Source: Gammaproteobacteria bacterium UBA5078
Lineage (GTDB): Bacteria > Pseudomonadota > Gammaproteobacteria > Pseudomonadales > Pseudohongiellaceae
NCBI GenBank assembly: GCA_002416505.1
Contig: DIAM01000013.1
Span: 230,478 to 294,477 of the forward strand
Length of the DNA stretch: 64,000 nt
Direction: 5' to 3'
The translations under genes were made by a program, and so were the position numbers. The notes below the pieces were generated by a model. The model searched no databases. It was given only the letters and a program-made list of their open reading frames with translations, and was not told the DNA's origin. This document shows positions 16,661 to 25,627 of the stretch, piece by piece; position 1 is the stretch's first letter; each line of letters begins with the position of its first letter.

Positions 16661-17392
16661 ATGATTACTGCTCAGGATATCGCCGCGCTCAACACGAAGT
16701 TCCAAGACCAGCAGCCCAAAGAGATTCTCAAGCATGTGCTAGATCAGGTGTCGAACATCGCCATCTCCTTTAGTGGCGCGGAAGATGTGGCACTGGTCGT
16801 GATGGCCTGGAAGCTGAACAAGGACATCAAGGTCTTCAGCCTCGACACCGGCCGCCTGCACCCCGAGACGCTGCGCTTCTTGGAGCGCGTGCGCAATGAA
16901 TACAAGATCGACATCGAATTCCTGAGCCCGAATGCCACCGCCCTGGAGACCTTCACACGCGACAAGGGTCTGTTCAGTTTCTACGAGGATGGCCACGAGG
17001 AGTGTTGCGGCATCCGCAAGATCGCGCCACTGCGTCAGCATCTGCAAGGGCTCGACGCCTGGATCACCGGTCAGCGCCGCGATCAGAGCCCTACCCGGGC
17101 CGATGTGGCGATCGCTCAAGTCGATCCGGCCTTCTCGACGGCGCAAAAGCCCTTGCTCAAGTTTAACCCCCTCGCGAATTGGACCTCGAAACAAGTCTGG
17201 GACTATATCCGCATGTTCGACCTGCCCTATAACCCGCTTCACGACCAAGGTTTTGTCAGCATCGGCTGCGAGCCCTGCACGCGCCCTATCGGCCCGAATC
17301 AGCATGAACGCGAGGGTCGTTGGTGGTGGGAGGAAGCGACGGCGAAGGAGTGTGGGCTGCACAAGCCCTCGGTAATCGTCTCGGACCGCTAA
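16661..17392 (+). CDS. cysH: Assimilatory (phospho)adenylyl-sulfate reductase, iron-sulfur type
   Basis: Reduces APS (or PAPS) to sulfite in cysteine synthesis. It has the PP-loop region AISFSGAEDVAL, GRLHPET, and the paired cysteines HEECCGIRKIAPLR with CEPCTRPI, that is CC plus C-x2-C, which bind a [4Fe-4S] cluster in APS reductases. This marks it as the Pseudomonas/plant APS type and not the cluster-free E. coli PAPS reductase. The catalytic C-terminal Cys is in KECGLHKP. ATG 16661 has GAAGGA four bases upstream; GTG 16649 is less likely. The stop interlocks with that of cysB (CTAA at 17389-17392). Confidence 0.94.
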   Translation: MITAQDIAALNTKFQDQQPKEILKHVLDQVSNIAISFSGAEDVALVVMAWKLNKDIKVFSLDTGRLHPETLRFLERVRNEYKIDIEFLSPNATALETFTRDKGLFSFYEDGHEECCGIRKIAPLRQHLQGLDAWITGQRRDQSPTRADVAIAQVDPAFSTAQKPLLKFNPLANWTSKQVWDYIRMFDLPYNPLHDQGFVSIGCEPCTRPIGPNQHEREGRWWWEEATAKECGLHKPSVIVSDR

Positions 17393-18366
17393 GGCAGCAC
17401 CGGAATAGGCAGTCGCGCAAACAGTTGGTCCACCTCATGCTGCGAGTTGCTCTCTAGCACACGCTCGACCAGCGCCAAGCTCAAGTGCGGTGCGAACATC
17501 TTCATGAAGTCCGTCATATAGTGCCGCAGGAAGGCGCCACGTCGAAAGCCTATGCGGGTGGTGCTATAGGCGAATAGATGGCTGACGTCCAGCGACACCA
17601 GATCGGTGTCCTTGGCGGCGTCATAAGCCATACTCGCGACGATGCCGATGCCCACGCCTAGGCGCACATAGGTCTTGATCACATCGGCATCCGCCGCCGT
17701 CACAACGACCCGTGGCGAGAGATCTTCGGCCCTGAAGGCCTCGTCCAACTTCCCTCGCCCAGTAAAACCCGATACATAGGTCACGATCGGATATTGCGCG
17801 ATATCGGCTAGGCTCACGAGCTTGATATTGAGAAGCGGATGCCCTTGGGGCAGCAATAGGACACGATTCCAGCGATAACAAGGCATCATCACCAAGTCCC
17901 CTACCAGCTCCATTGCCTCGGTCGCGATAGCGAAATCGGCAGCCCCGCGCGCCGCCATCTCGGCGATCTGCAGGGGCGTGCCCTGATGCATATGCAGGGA
18001 AACGGCGGGGTATTGCGCGATGAATCGGCTGATCACCGCCGGCAGCACATAGCGCGACTGCGTGTGAGTGGTGGCGATGGTGAGGCTGCCCGACTCTTCG
18101 GACTTGAACTCCTGTGCTATCTGGCGAATATTATCGACCCGCAGCAAGACCTCCCCTGTGGCCTCGAGAATCTTCTCCCCAGCGGGGGTCAATCCCGTCA
18201 GGTGCTTGCCACTGCGCACGAATATCTGCACACCAAGCTCGTCCTCAAGCTGCAGTATCTGCTTGCTTATGCCCGGCTGAGAGGTATATAGACTCTGCGC
18301 CGCGGCGGAGACATTCATGCCACGGCGAGCCACCTCCCACACATAACGCAGTTGCTGCAATTTCAT
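17389..18366 (-). CDS. cysB: LysR-type regulator CysB
   Basis: A 325-residue LysR-type regulator that activates sulfur-assimilation genes and senses O- or N-acetylserine. The N-terminal winged helix MKLQQLRYVWEVARRGMNVSAAAQSLYTSQPGISKQI is that of CysB, followed by a periplasmic-binding-like sensor with IATTHTQSRYVLP and TYVSGFTGRGKLDEAF. It converges on cysH, its expected target, with overlapping stop codons. The upstream nucleotidase gene ends 34 bases before it, so the two may share a transcript. Confidence 0.95.
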   Translation of the reverse strand: MKLQQLRYVWEVARRGMNVSAAAQSLYTSQPGISKQILQLEDELGVQIFVRSGKHLTGLTPAGEKILEATGEVLLRVDNIRQIAQEFKSEESGSLTIATTHTQSRYVLPAVISRFIAQYPAVSLHMHQGTPLQIAEMAARGAADFAIATEAMELVGDLVMMPCYRWNRVLLLPQGHPLLNIKLVSLADIAQYPIVTYVSGFTGRGKLDEAFRAEDLSPRVVVTAADADVIKTYVRLGVGIGIVASMAYDAAKDTDLVSLDVSHLFAYSTTRIGFRRGAFLRHYMTDFMKMFAPHLSLALVERVLESNSQHEVDQLFARLPIPVLP

Positions 18367-18400
18367 GAAGACGCTCCGCGCTGTTCCATCATGCTAGGCC

Positions 18401-19315
18401 CTAGTCCTTGCTGACTTTCTTGTGATTCGCGACGCCGCTGGGCACATGGCCGGTAGCGACGTGATTGCGCGCCGACTCGCAGTGCGCCTCCTGATCGTCG
18501 AAGAAGACGTCTGCGTCATAGGCGCGCAGGAAGTCGCCCTTCTCCATGCCACCGAGGAACAGGGACTCGTCGATTCGGATATTCCAAGCCCGCAGCGTCT
18601 TCACCACGCGCTCGTGAGTCGGGGCCGAACGGGCCGTCACCAGACACGTCCTAATGGGTGCCTCGCCAGGGGGAAACTCCATCTGCAGCTGCTGCAGGGC
18701 CGCGAGGAAATGTTTGAATGGCCCTCCCGAGAGAGGTTGATTGGCCGCTAGGCGCTCGCTGGCCGTAAACGCCTCCAGCCCGCTCGCCTTATAGATCTGC
18801 TCGGCCTCATCGGAGAACAGCACGGCGTCGCCATCGAAGGCGAAGCGCAGCTGCCCCTCCTGCTTCGAGCTCACCTTAGAGGGCAGGATCGTCGCGGCCG
18901 CCACGCCGTGCTCGAGCGCCAAGCGCACGTCACCGCCATCGGTGGAAAGGAATAGATGACAGTTGAACGCCGAGATATAGCGATAGGGGCTATCGCCCCC
19001 GCAGAACGCAGCCCGGGTAATATTCAAGCCATAATGGCTGATCGAGTTGAAGACCCGCAGCCCGGTGTCGGCGCTATTGCGTGAGAGCAGGATAACCTCC
19101 ACGCGAGAGGCCTTGATGAGTTTGTTGAGGTTGAGCAGCTTGTTCACAAGGCCGAAGGCATCGCCTGGCGCTAGTGGCTCGTCCTCGTGGGCGATCTGAT
19201 ACTGCTGATAGGCCTCGAGGCCCTGTTCTTCATAGACCTTATGGCTTTCGCTCAGATCGAACAAGGCGCGCGAAGAAATCGCGATCACCAATTTTTCCAC
19301 CGTTGTCTGTGTCAT
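18401..19315 (-). CDS. 5'-nucleotidase family protein
   Basis: About 304 residues, similar to the bacterial cytosolic 5'-nucleotidase family (Pfam 5-nucleotidase, PF06189) with KLVIAISSRALFDLSESHKVYEEQG, AFNCHLFLSTDGGDVR, AFDGDAVLFSDEAEQIYKASGL and GMEKGDFLRAYDADVFFDDQ. The DGDAVLFSD segment and the terminal FFDDQ look like HAD-type acidic sites. ATG 19315 begins the conserved part; the frame goes on to 19441 without family support. A role in freeing nucleosides from monophosphates is inferred. Its link to cysB might concern PAP turnover, but nothing in the sequence shows that. Confidence 0.82.
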   Translation of the reverse strand: MTQTTVEKLVIAISSRALFDLSESHKVYEEQGLEAYQQYQIAHEDEPLAPGDAFGLVNKLLNLNKLIKASRVEVILLSRNSADTGLRVFNSISHYGLNITRAAFCGGDSPYRYISAFNCHLFLSTDGGDVRLALEHGVAAATILPSKVSSKQEGQLRFAFDGDAVLFSDEAEQIYKASGLEAFTASERLAANQPLSGGPFKHFLAALQQLQMEFPPGEAPIRTCLVTARSAPTHERVVKTLRAWNIRIDESLFLGGMEKGDFLRAYDADVFFDDQEAHCESARNHVATGHVPSGVANHKKVSKD

Positions 19316-19496
19316 GGGGCGCTTGTGCTTCCTCTGAATAATCGGGGCTTGCCTCCCGCTGGCGGCGGGACGTTCAGTATAGTGCATTGTGCCGAACGGA
19401 TACCGTCCAATTACGCTAAAAACATGTAAACACGCCGCCAAGACGGCTAGAATCGCCAGCTAATGAATTTATGCTGCCTCCCATACGGATATTTGG

Positions 19497-20630
19497 ATGA
19501 AGAGTGAAGACCGGCCCGAAAAAAAGGCTCTCGTACTCTCGGGCGGAGGCGCCCGAGCGTCCTACCAAGTCGGCGTATTGCGTGCGATCGCAAACCTACT
19601 GCCACGTCAGTCTTCCAACCCCTTCCCCATCATCACGGGCGTCTCCGCCGGCGCCCTGAATGCCGCCTCTATCGCCACCAACGCGCAGCGCCTGCGCACA
19701 GGGGTGCGCGCCCTAGAATATGTGTGGAAGAACATCAGCAGCGAGCAAGTCTATAAGTTGGACTCCAATGGGGTAATCGGGAACGCCTCTAGCTGGGTGT
19801 TCTCCTTTCTACGCAATCGACGCCGCAACACCCCCACCTCGCTCCTAGACAATATGCCGCTCGAGACCTTGCTAGCCAAGGTGATCAAGTTCGAGCGCGT
19901 GGAGCGCAATATCCAGGCGGGTTTTCTCGAGGCGCTCGCGATTACCGCCTCCGGCTATTCCAGTGGCGAATCGGTGTCCTTCTATCAGGGCGTGGACAGC
20001 CTGAAGAACTGGGAACACCCACATCGTCTCGGCATTCGTACGCAATTGGGCTTAGAGCACCTGATGGCCTCCACGGCCATACCGGCGCTATTCCCGGCGG
20101 TGAAAATCAATAGAGAGTTCTTCGGCGATGGCGCGATACGCCAGCTGGCGCCGCTAAGCCCCGCTATCCAACTAGGGGCCGACCGTATCCTCGTCGTGGG
20201 GGTAAGTAGTACGGTGCCGCGCCCTAGCAAGGGATCGGAGCCTCCCCACCCTTCGCTGACCCAGATCCTCGCCCACATCCTCAATAGTGCCTTCGTCGAC
20301 ACACTGACCATGGACAGTGAGATCCTGCGCCGCTTCAACAAGATGGTGCCGCTGATTCCCGAAGAACTCGCGCAGAAGGACCGCGCCCTGCGCATGCGGC
20401 CCATTCAATTGCTGGACATCACCCCGAGTGAAAACTTGAACGAGATCGCCTCGGAATATTTCGACGACCTGCCCCGCGCCCTCAAGCTATTTATTCGCGA
20501 CGCGGGATCTAGCTCGGTACTGAGCCTGCTGCTATTCGAGAAGAGCTACTGCAATCGCCTGATCGAGCTAGGCTATAAAGACGCCATGGAGAAGGAAGCA
20601 CAGATCCTCGAATTCTTTCGAGATGCCTAA
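19497..20630 (+). CDS. Patatin-like phospholipase family protein
   Basis: A 377-residue Ser-Asp dyad lipid hydrolase of the patatin type. It shows the oxyanion loop SGGGARASYQVG (from residue 15), the nucleophile elbow GVSAGA (Ser50) and the catalytic Asp in GDGA (Asp211). No signal peptide or transmembrane helix is seen, so it is probably cytoplasmic or peripheral to the inner membrane. Substrate is unknown. Convergent with msrA; the stop codons interlock as CTAA at 20627-20630. Confidence 0.88.
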   Translation: MKSEDRPEKKALVLSGGGARASYQVGVLRAIANLLPRQSSNPFPIITGVSAGALNAASIATNAQRLRTGVRALEYVWKNISSEQVYKLDSNGVIGNASSWVFSFLRNRRRNTPTSLLDNMPLETLLAKVIKFERVERNIQAGFLEALAITASGYSSGESVSFYQGVDSLKNWEHPHRLGIRTQLGLEHLMASTAIPALFPAVKINREFFGDGAIRQLAPLSPAIQLGADRILVVGVSSTVPRPSKGSEPPHPSLTQILAHILNSAFVDTLTMDSEILRRFNKMVPLIPEELAQKDRALRMRPIQLLDITPSENLNEIASEYFDDLPRALKLFIRDAGSSSVLSLLLFEKSYCNRLIELGYKDAMEKEAQILEFFRDA

Positions 20631-21277
20631 GAGGCCTGTGCGGGCTCCAAGCGACACTGCAAACCTAGGCCGCCAATGCCACAATAGCCATCGGGGTTCT
20701 TGGCCAGATACTGCTGATGGTATTCTTCGGCATAATAAAATTTTGATAACATTTTGATTTCAGTAGTAATTGTCCCGTGTCCGGCAGCGTCGAGCTGGGC
20801 CTGAAAGACCTGCGCGCTGGCCTGACTCGCCTCCAGCTGTGCCGCACCGTCGGCGTAGATCGCCGAGCGATATTGCGTGCCGCGGTCGTGCCCCTGACGC
20901 ATCCCCTGAGTGGGGTCGTGTGACTCCCAGAACACCTCCAGCAGTCGCGCGAGGCTGATCTTCGCAGGATCGAAGAATACGCGCACAACCTCTGTATGCC
21001 CCGTCATGCCACTGCACACCTCTTGATAGCTAGGATTCGGTGTATGCCCTCCGGCATAGCCGACGGCGGTACTAAACACACTCTCCAAGCGCCAGAATAC
21101 CCGCTCCGCTCCCCAGAAACAGCCTAATGCGAAGACCGCACTGCGAATGCCCTCGGGCATTGGTGGCACTAGCGGATTGCCGTTGACGAAGTGCTTGCAC
21201 TGTAGTGTTATCGCCAGTTCTGAACCGGGCAAGGCTTCATGAGCACCCGGAATCGACAAGGGTTTACCGAAAATCAT
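20627..21277 (-). CDS. msrA: Peptide methionine (S)-S-oxide reductase MsrA
   Basis: Repairs methionine S-sulfoxide in proteins. It has the catalytic motif FALGCFWGAERVF with Cys53, GYAGGHTPNPSYQEVCSGMTGHTEVVRVFFDP, and HDRGTQYRSAIY. The resolving cysteines of the long E. coli form are represented by YCGIGG and LGLQC near the C-terminus. The N-terminal extension of about 45 residues is also as in E. coli (212 residues); here 216. A stand-alone msrA with no msrB nearby. Confidence 0.95.
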   Translation of the reverse strand: MIFGKPLSIPGAHEALPGSELAITLQCKHFVNGNPLVPPMPEGIRSAVFALGCFWGAERVFWRLESVFSTAVGYAGGHTPNPSYQEVCSGMTGHTEVVRVFFDPAKISLARLLEVFWESHDPTQGMRQGHDRGTQYRSAIYADGAAQLEASQASAQVFQAQLDAAGHGTITTEIKMLSKFYYAEEYHQQYLAKNPDGYCGIGGLGLQCRLEPAQAS

Positions 21278-21423
21278 TATGAGACCTCACTGTTACAAAG
21301 AAATTAGCGCTCGAACGCCATCGCCAGGCACTTCAGTGGCTGGCTCGCGTCTTGAATGATGACCCTCAATAGGGCATTATCGCGACTTAATTTTGGCCCA
21401 CAGGCGACACGCCTGACCTGATA

Positions 21424-21451
21424 TTGATTAGGACAGTATACGCCTTATAGA
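21424..21451 (+). promoter_or_regulatory. Possible promoter of argD
   Basis: TTGATT (21424-21429) and TATAGA (21446-21451) are separated by 16 bases in the 247-base gap between msrA and argD. Each matches four of six consensus bases. The rest of the gap shows nothing clear. Confidence 0.3.
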
Positions 21452-21524
21452 CGCAGCCGAAACCTCGTTATCTCCGCCAAGAACAAGCACATAATCTCGC
21501 TACAGACGATAAGAAGGAAGCGCC

Positions 21525-22706
21525 ATGAGTTCCGCATTAATGAGCAACTACGGAAACCCAGAGCTCGAGTTCGAGCGTGGACAAGGCTGTTATTTATTCA
21601 CCCCGGAGGGAGAACGCTATCTCGACCTCACCATGGGAATCGCGGTTAACTGTCTTGGACACTGCCACCCTCACCTCGTGGCCGCACTGCAAGAGCAGTC
21701 CACCAAGATCTGGCATAGCTCAAACCTATTTCGTATTCCGCAGACCGAACGACTCGCGAAACGCCTAGTCGAGCACACCTTCGCCGATCGCGTATTCTTC
21801 AGTAACTCCGGAACAGAGGCCGTAGAGGCGGGATTCAAGATGATGCGGCGCTATCACTATAGCCGTGGCGACACCGAACGTGTGCGCATCATCGCATTAT
21901 CACAGTCATTCCATGGCCGAACGCTAGCTCCGATCGCGGCCTCAGCCAACCCCCTCCACACGGAAGGCTTCCTCACTGGCGACCCCGGTTTCGACCAAGT
22001 ACCGTTCGGCGACATCCACGCACTGCGCGGCGCGATTACCGAGAAAACGGCCGGCATCATTCTAGAACCGATCCAAGGCGAAGGGGGCATCCGCCTCACG
22101 CCATTCGACTATCTCTTGCAAGTACGAGAACTGTGCGACGAGATGGGCATCCTGTTGATGTACGACGAGGTGCAGTCTGGCGTAGGACGCTCGGGCTTCC
22201 TATACGCGTACCAAGCCTCGGGAATAGCGCCAGATCTACTTGCTTCAGCCAAGGGCTTGGGCGGCGGCTTCCCAATCGGCGCCTGCCTAGCTACCGAACG
22301 AGTCTCAGCGCCTATGGTGGCCGGCACACACGGCAGCACATTCGGTGGCAATCCATTGGCTACGGCGGTGGGCAACGCAGTCCTAGATATCATTACTGCG
22401 CCTGGCTTCCTGCGCGCCGCCATGGAGACGGCAGCCTACTTACGTGCGGGACTTGCCGCATCGATCACACGCTTCCCCGACGTGCTGGCCGAACAAACCG
22501 GAATGGGCTATATGATCGGGCTCAAGTGCGTCATCAGCAACGCAGACCTACTTCAGGCTCTTAAGGAGCGTCACTTACTCGCAGTGAAAGCCGGCTCGAA
22601 CTCCATTCGCCTATTGCCTCCATTGAATATGACTCGTGAAGAGATCGACGAAGCGTTGCACGCGCTCAACGGGGCCTGCGAGGCTCTGTCGAATAAAAGT
22701 GTCTGA
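21525..22706 (+). CDS. argD: Acetylornithine aminotransferase (class III)
   Basis: PLP-dependent class III aminotransferase of 393 residues, probably converting N-acetylglutamate semialdehyde to acetylornithine in arginine synthesis. Blocks seen are YLDLTMGIAVNCLGHCHP, FFSNSGTEAVEAGFKMMRRY, ILEPIQGEGGI, LLMYDEVQSGVGRSG with the cofactor Asp, and SAKGLGGGFPIGA with the Schiff-base Lys243. GAAGGAAG stands before the ATG. Related enzymes (succinylornithine or other omega-aminotransferases) cannot be wholly excluded, as no other arg genes adjoin it. The next gene follows after two bases. Confidence 0.83.
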   Translation: MSSALMSNYGNPELEFERGQGCYLFTPEGERYLDLTMGIAVNCLGHCHPHLVAALQEQSTKIWHSSNLFRIPQTERLAKRLVEHTFADRVFFSNSGTEAVEAGFKMMRRYHYSRGDTERVRIIALSQSFHGRTLAPIAASANPLHTEGFLTGDPGFDQVPFGDIHALRGAITEKTAGIILEPIQGEGGIRLTPFDYLLQVRELCDEMGILLMYDEVQSGVGRSGFLYAYQASGIAPDLLASAKGLGGGFPIGACLATERVSAPMVAGTHGSTFGGNPLATAVGNAVLDIITAPGFLRAAMETAAYLRAGLAASITRFPDVLAEQTGMGYMIGLKCVISNADLLQALKERHLLAVKAGSNSIRLLPPLNMTREEIDEALHALNGACEALSNKSV

Positions 22707-22708
22707 AC

Positions 22709-24958
22709 ATGCAACACAACGACACTGACGAGAACCTCTCCAAAGCGAATTCGGGCATATGGTCGCTGATAGACCTCTGTGCGGACTTTTATTGGCAGGA
22801 GTCTCCGAGCTTTCAATGCACCGCTTTGCGTGGTAGCGCCTCGCTACAGGATGAATCGAATCCATTGCTGGCGCTGGAGGGCGCTACCTTGTGGGACATC
22901 GGCTGCCTAGTCACTGGACGTGGTCAGAGTTGGCGGCAACACCTATCCGAGCGCAAGCAACGACAGGACTTCAAGGAGTTAATCTGCAAGCTCCCCTCCA
23001 AGTCCCCCTCGTCCTCCACCCCTATGTACTACAGCATCAGCGGTAAGGCACGCTTCGACGCCGGCGGCACCTTCATCGGCTATCATTGCTTCGCACGAAA
23101 TATCTCCGAACAGGTCGATACGGAAATCTCACTGCGCCGCTTCCGCGCCGCGATGGATATGTCCGGAGACATGGTCTATTTGGTAGATCGCAAGACCATG
23201 CGCTACATCGATGTGAATGACACTGCCTGGAAAAACTCCGGCATGAGCAAGGAAGAATTACTCGCTAAACCTCCGGAAGAAGCCCTCATGAAGGAGTCGA
23301 TGGAGGAAACAGAGAAGCGCTATGATCGCCTGATCATCGAAGGCGGCACCAGCAGGATCGAGCGCGAGATCATCGATCACAAGGGCAATCAGGTCTACCT
23401 CGAGACCTATAGCCGCGCCAGTAGCATCGATGGCAACTGGATCATCATCGGCGTAACACGCAATATTACCCGCCGGAAAAAAACTGAACAGACGGCACAA
23501 AAACTGCACCGCATGTATTCGTCCTTGAGCGAAACCAATGCCGCTAGCCTACGTGCCGTCTCCGTCGATAGCCTGTACCACAGCGTGTGTGATGCGGCCA
23601 TAAAGGGCGGCAAATTCGCGGTCGCCACTATCTTCGCTCTCGACGATACGCAGCATCTTCGCGCCGTCGCGTCCGCCGGGGATCACGGCCCAAGATTACT
23701 CGAAGTCTTAATCCCCATTTCACAAGATGAGGCCGCGGGACGCGGTCTCATTGGCACTGCGTTTCACACACAACGCGCCTGTATCAGTAACGATTTTCTT
23801 GCGGACTCGCGCACCGCCGCATGGCATCAGACTGGCGCAGGAGGCGGCGTGGCGAGTGCGGCTGCGTTCCCGCTGCTGTGCGCCGATAAATCGGTCGCGG
23901 TATTGCTATTTTACTCATTCGAGACAGGAACATTCGACGAGGAAATCGTCGCGTTATTACAGAGCATGGCGGACAACGTCTCTTTCGCGCTGGAGAACTT
24001 CAACAACGAGAAACAGCGCCAAGAGGCTGAGCGCATTTTGCGAGAGAACGAAGAACGTTTTCGCAGCCTTACCCATCTGTCTTCCGATTTTTTCTGGGAG
24101 ATGGACAATAGCCTACGCATCCAAACCTATGAGGGTCGAATTGTCGGCCAGAGCAATCTGAATGCGATTGCCGCACTCAAAGGTAGAACCCTATGGGGTT
24201 TCGAAAACCTACTGTGCACCTCGAGAAATTGGGATGAGCTGCGCTCCATGCTACAGGATCGCCAACAATTCAAGGACATCGAGTTCAGTTTCACCAATGC
24301 CGAAAACGTTGTCTACTATCTCGCCATGAGCGGCGAACCAGTATTTGATTCCATTGGAAAATTTTGTGGATACCGTGGCATCTCGCGCGACATAACCGCA
24401 AAAAAGAAAATTTCGAATCGGATTCAATACCTCGCGAGCCACGACAATCTGACGGGTTTGCCGAACCGCAGCAAGTTCAATGAGATATTAAAGAGTAATG
24501 TACAACTTGCACTGCGCTACGAGGAGCGATCATTTGCCCTGTTCTTTATAGATGTCGATCGCTTTAAGCACGTAAACGATACCCATGGGCACCATATGGG
24601 CGACGCCCTGCTGCAAGAGATCGCAAGGCGTCTACAGATCCCGTTGCGCGTTACAGATGTCGTGGCGCGACTTGGCGGCGACGAATTCGTGATCATCGTC
24701 AATGGCGTGCATGAGCAGGAGGCTATCGCCAAGATAGCAGGCAATTTATTGAGAGTTATCGCGAATAGCATCGTGATCGAAGACGTGCATTGCGACATAA
24801 GCGTCAGCATAGGGATAAGTGTGTTTGGGCAAGATGGCAAGGACGAGGATAGTCTACTGCAGCATGCCGATGCGGCGATGTATGTCGCCAAAGATCGCGG
24901 CAAGAATAATTTCCAGTTCTATCAGAGTTCCGCTTCGGATTCGTCCCAAGCCTCGTAA
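22709..24958 (+). CDS. Diguanylate cyclase with PAS, GAF and GGDEF domains
   Basis: A 749-residue signalling protein. Reading along: an N-terminal PAS-like segment, a PAS domain near 140-255 (FRAAMDMSGDMVYLVDRKTMRYIDVN), a GAF-like domain near 285-430, another PAS near 440-570 (EERFRSLTHLSSDFFWEMDN), and a GGDEF domain. GGDEF is intact at 656-660 (RLGGDEFVII), and RVTD five residues before it is a complete inhibitory site. No EAL domain follows. It should make c-di-GMP and be product-inhibited. No transmembrane helix is seen, so the sensor is cytoplasmic. Starts two bases after argD and overlaps the 3' end of glpE on the other strand by 37 bases. Confidence 0.92.
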   Translation: MQHNDTDENLSKANSGIWSLIDLCADFYWQESPSFQCTALRGSASLQDESNPLLALEGATLWDIGCLVTGRGQSWRQHLSERKQRQDFKELICKLPSKSPSSSTPMYYSISGKARFDAGGTFIGYHCFARNISEQVDTEISLRRFRAAMDMSGDMVYLVDRKTMRYIDVNDTAWKNSGMSKEELLAKPPEEALMKESMEETEKRYDRLIIEGGTSRIEREIIDHKGNQVYLETYSRASSIDGNWIIIGVTRNITRRKKTEQTAQKLHRMYSSLSETNAASLRAVSVDSLYHSVCDAAIKGGKFAVATIFALDDTQHLRAVASAGDHGPRLLEVLIPISQDEAAGRGLIGTAFHTQRACISNDFLADSRTAAWHQTGAGGGVASAAAFPLLCADKSVAVLLFYSFETGTFDEEIVALLQSMADNVSFALENFNNEKQRQEAERILRENEERFRSLTHLSSDFFWEMDNSLRIQTYEGRIVGQSNLNAIAALKGRTLWGFENLLCTSRNWDELRSMLQDRQQFKDIEFSFTNAENVVYYLAMSGEPVFDSIGKFCGYRGISRDITAKKKISNRIQYLASHDNLTGLPNRSKFNEILKSNVQLALRYEERSFALFFIDVDRFKHVNDTHGHHMGDALLQEIARRLQIPLRVTDVVARLGGDEFVIIVNGVHEQEAIAKIAGNLLRVIANSIVIEDVHCDISVSIGISVFGQDGKDEDSLLQHADAAMYVAKDRGKNNFQFYQSSASDSSQAS

Positions 24959-25227
24959 CCACCATCGAGACTATAGGAGTGCTTGAAACCGCGCTCGGTA
25001 AAATACTGCGCAGCCCCCTGGCTGGTATTGCCATGATAGCAACATACGATGAGCGGGCGACTCTTGTCGTTGTCCGCCACAAAAGACTCGATATTATCTC
25101 CGCTCACTTGCACCGCGCCGGGCATTGCCCCGTTCGCGAAGGAGTGACCATCGCGGATATCGACTACCAGCGCATTCTGCGCTATTAGCTCACGCGCCTT
25201 CTCTACATCGATCCTTTGAAAACCCAT
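24922..25227 (-). CDS. glpE: Thiosulfate sulfurtransferase GlpE (single-domain rhodanese)
   Basis: A 101-residue rhodanese domain. The active-site loop IVCCYHGNTSQGAAQY matches the CYHGNSS loop of E. coli GlpE, so Cys63 should carry the persulfide. VVDIRDGHSFANGAMPGAVQ and HSYSLDGGYEAW are also family-typical. It moves sulfane sulfur from thiosulfate to an acceptor such as thioredoxin or cyanide. No glp genes adjoin it. Its C-terminal 11 codons plus stop lie antisense to the end of the GGDEF gene. Confidence 0.9.
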   Translation of the reverse strand: MGFQRIDVEKARELIAQNALVVDIRDGHSFANGAMPGAVQVSGDNIESFVADNDKSRPLIVCCYHGNTSQGAAQYFTERGFKHSYSLDGGYEAWDESEAEL

Positions 25228-25397
25228 ACCCTACCCCGTAGCCGTTAACTCATGAAAGAATACACCAATGGATTAGCCTCTGAAAAGGCAGTAAGATTTC
25301 ACCCTGCACCGCTTACGCACACCGATAGGCCTAAAATGACAGCAAGTTATACGAAGACTCTTTACACCCACCTCCCCAGCCTGGGGGTAACCTCGAC

Positions 25398-25625
25398 ATG
25401 AGCGAAGCCAATCAGCAAGTGCAATTCTGGAATTATGTACTACAGGTCGCCGAGACGCTCGAGGCCAACTCCGACGCCAACGCCAAGGCGGTACTGCTAG
25501 AGCAGCTATCTACGCTACAAGAGGCCTTCTCAGAAGACTTAGACCCAGTGGATAACTATGAGACCTTCGTGGTCGTCAAATTATGTGCGGCGATACAGCG
25601 CGTGCTGTCCGAGGAGCCTGCTTAA
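25398..25625 (+). CDS. Small acidic protein of unknown function
   Basis: A 75-residue protein beginning MSEANQQVQFWNYVLQVAET. It is rich in Leu, Ala and Glu and should be mainly helical. There is no signal peptide, transmembrane segment or metal motif. Codon use resembles the neighbours, and the frame fills the space up to two bases before the mtnC stop, which supports a real gene. I do not recognise a family. The 170 bases upstream hold no other gene. Confidence 0.6.
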   Translation: MSEANQQVQFWNYVLQVAETLEANSDANAKAVLLEQLSTLQEAFSEDLDPVDNYETFVVVKLCAAIQRVLSEEPA

Positions 25626-25627
25626 TT

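Noticed and set aside
16739..17362. 207-codon open frame antisense to cysH
   Set aside because: Lies wholly within a secure cysH gene; composition is that of a shadow of GC-rich codons, and it has no recognisable motif.
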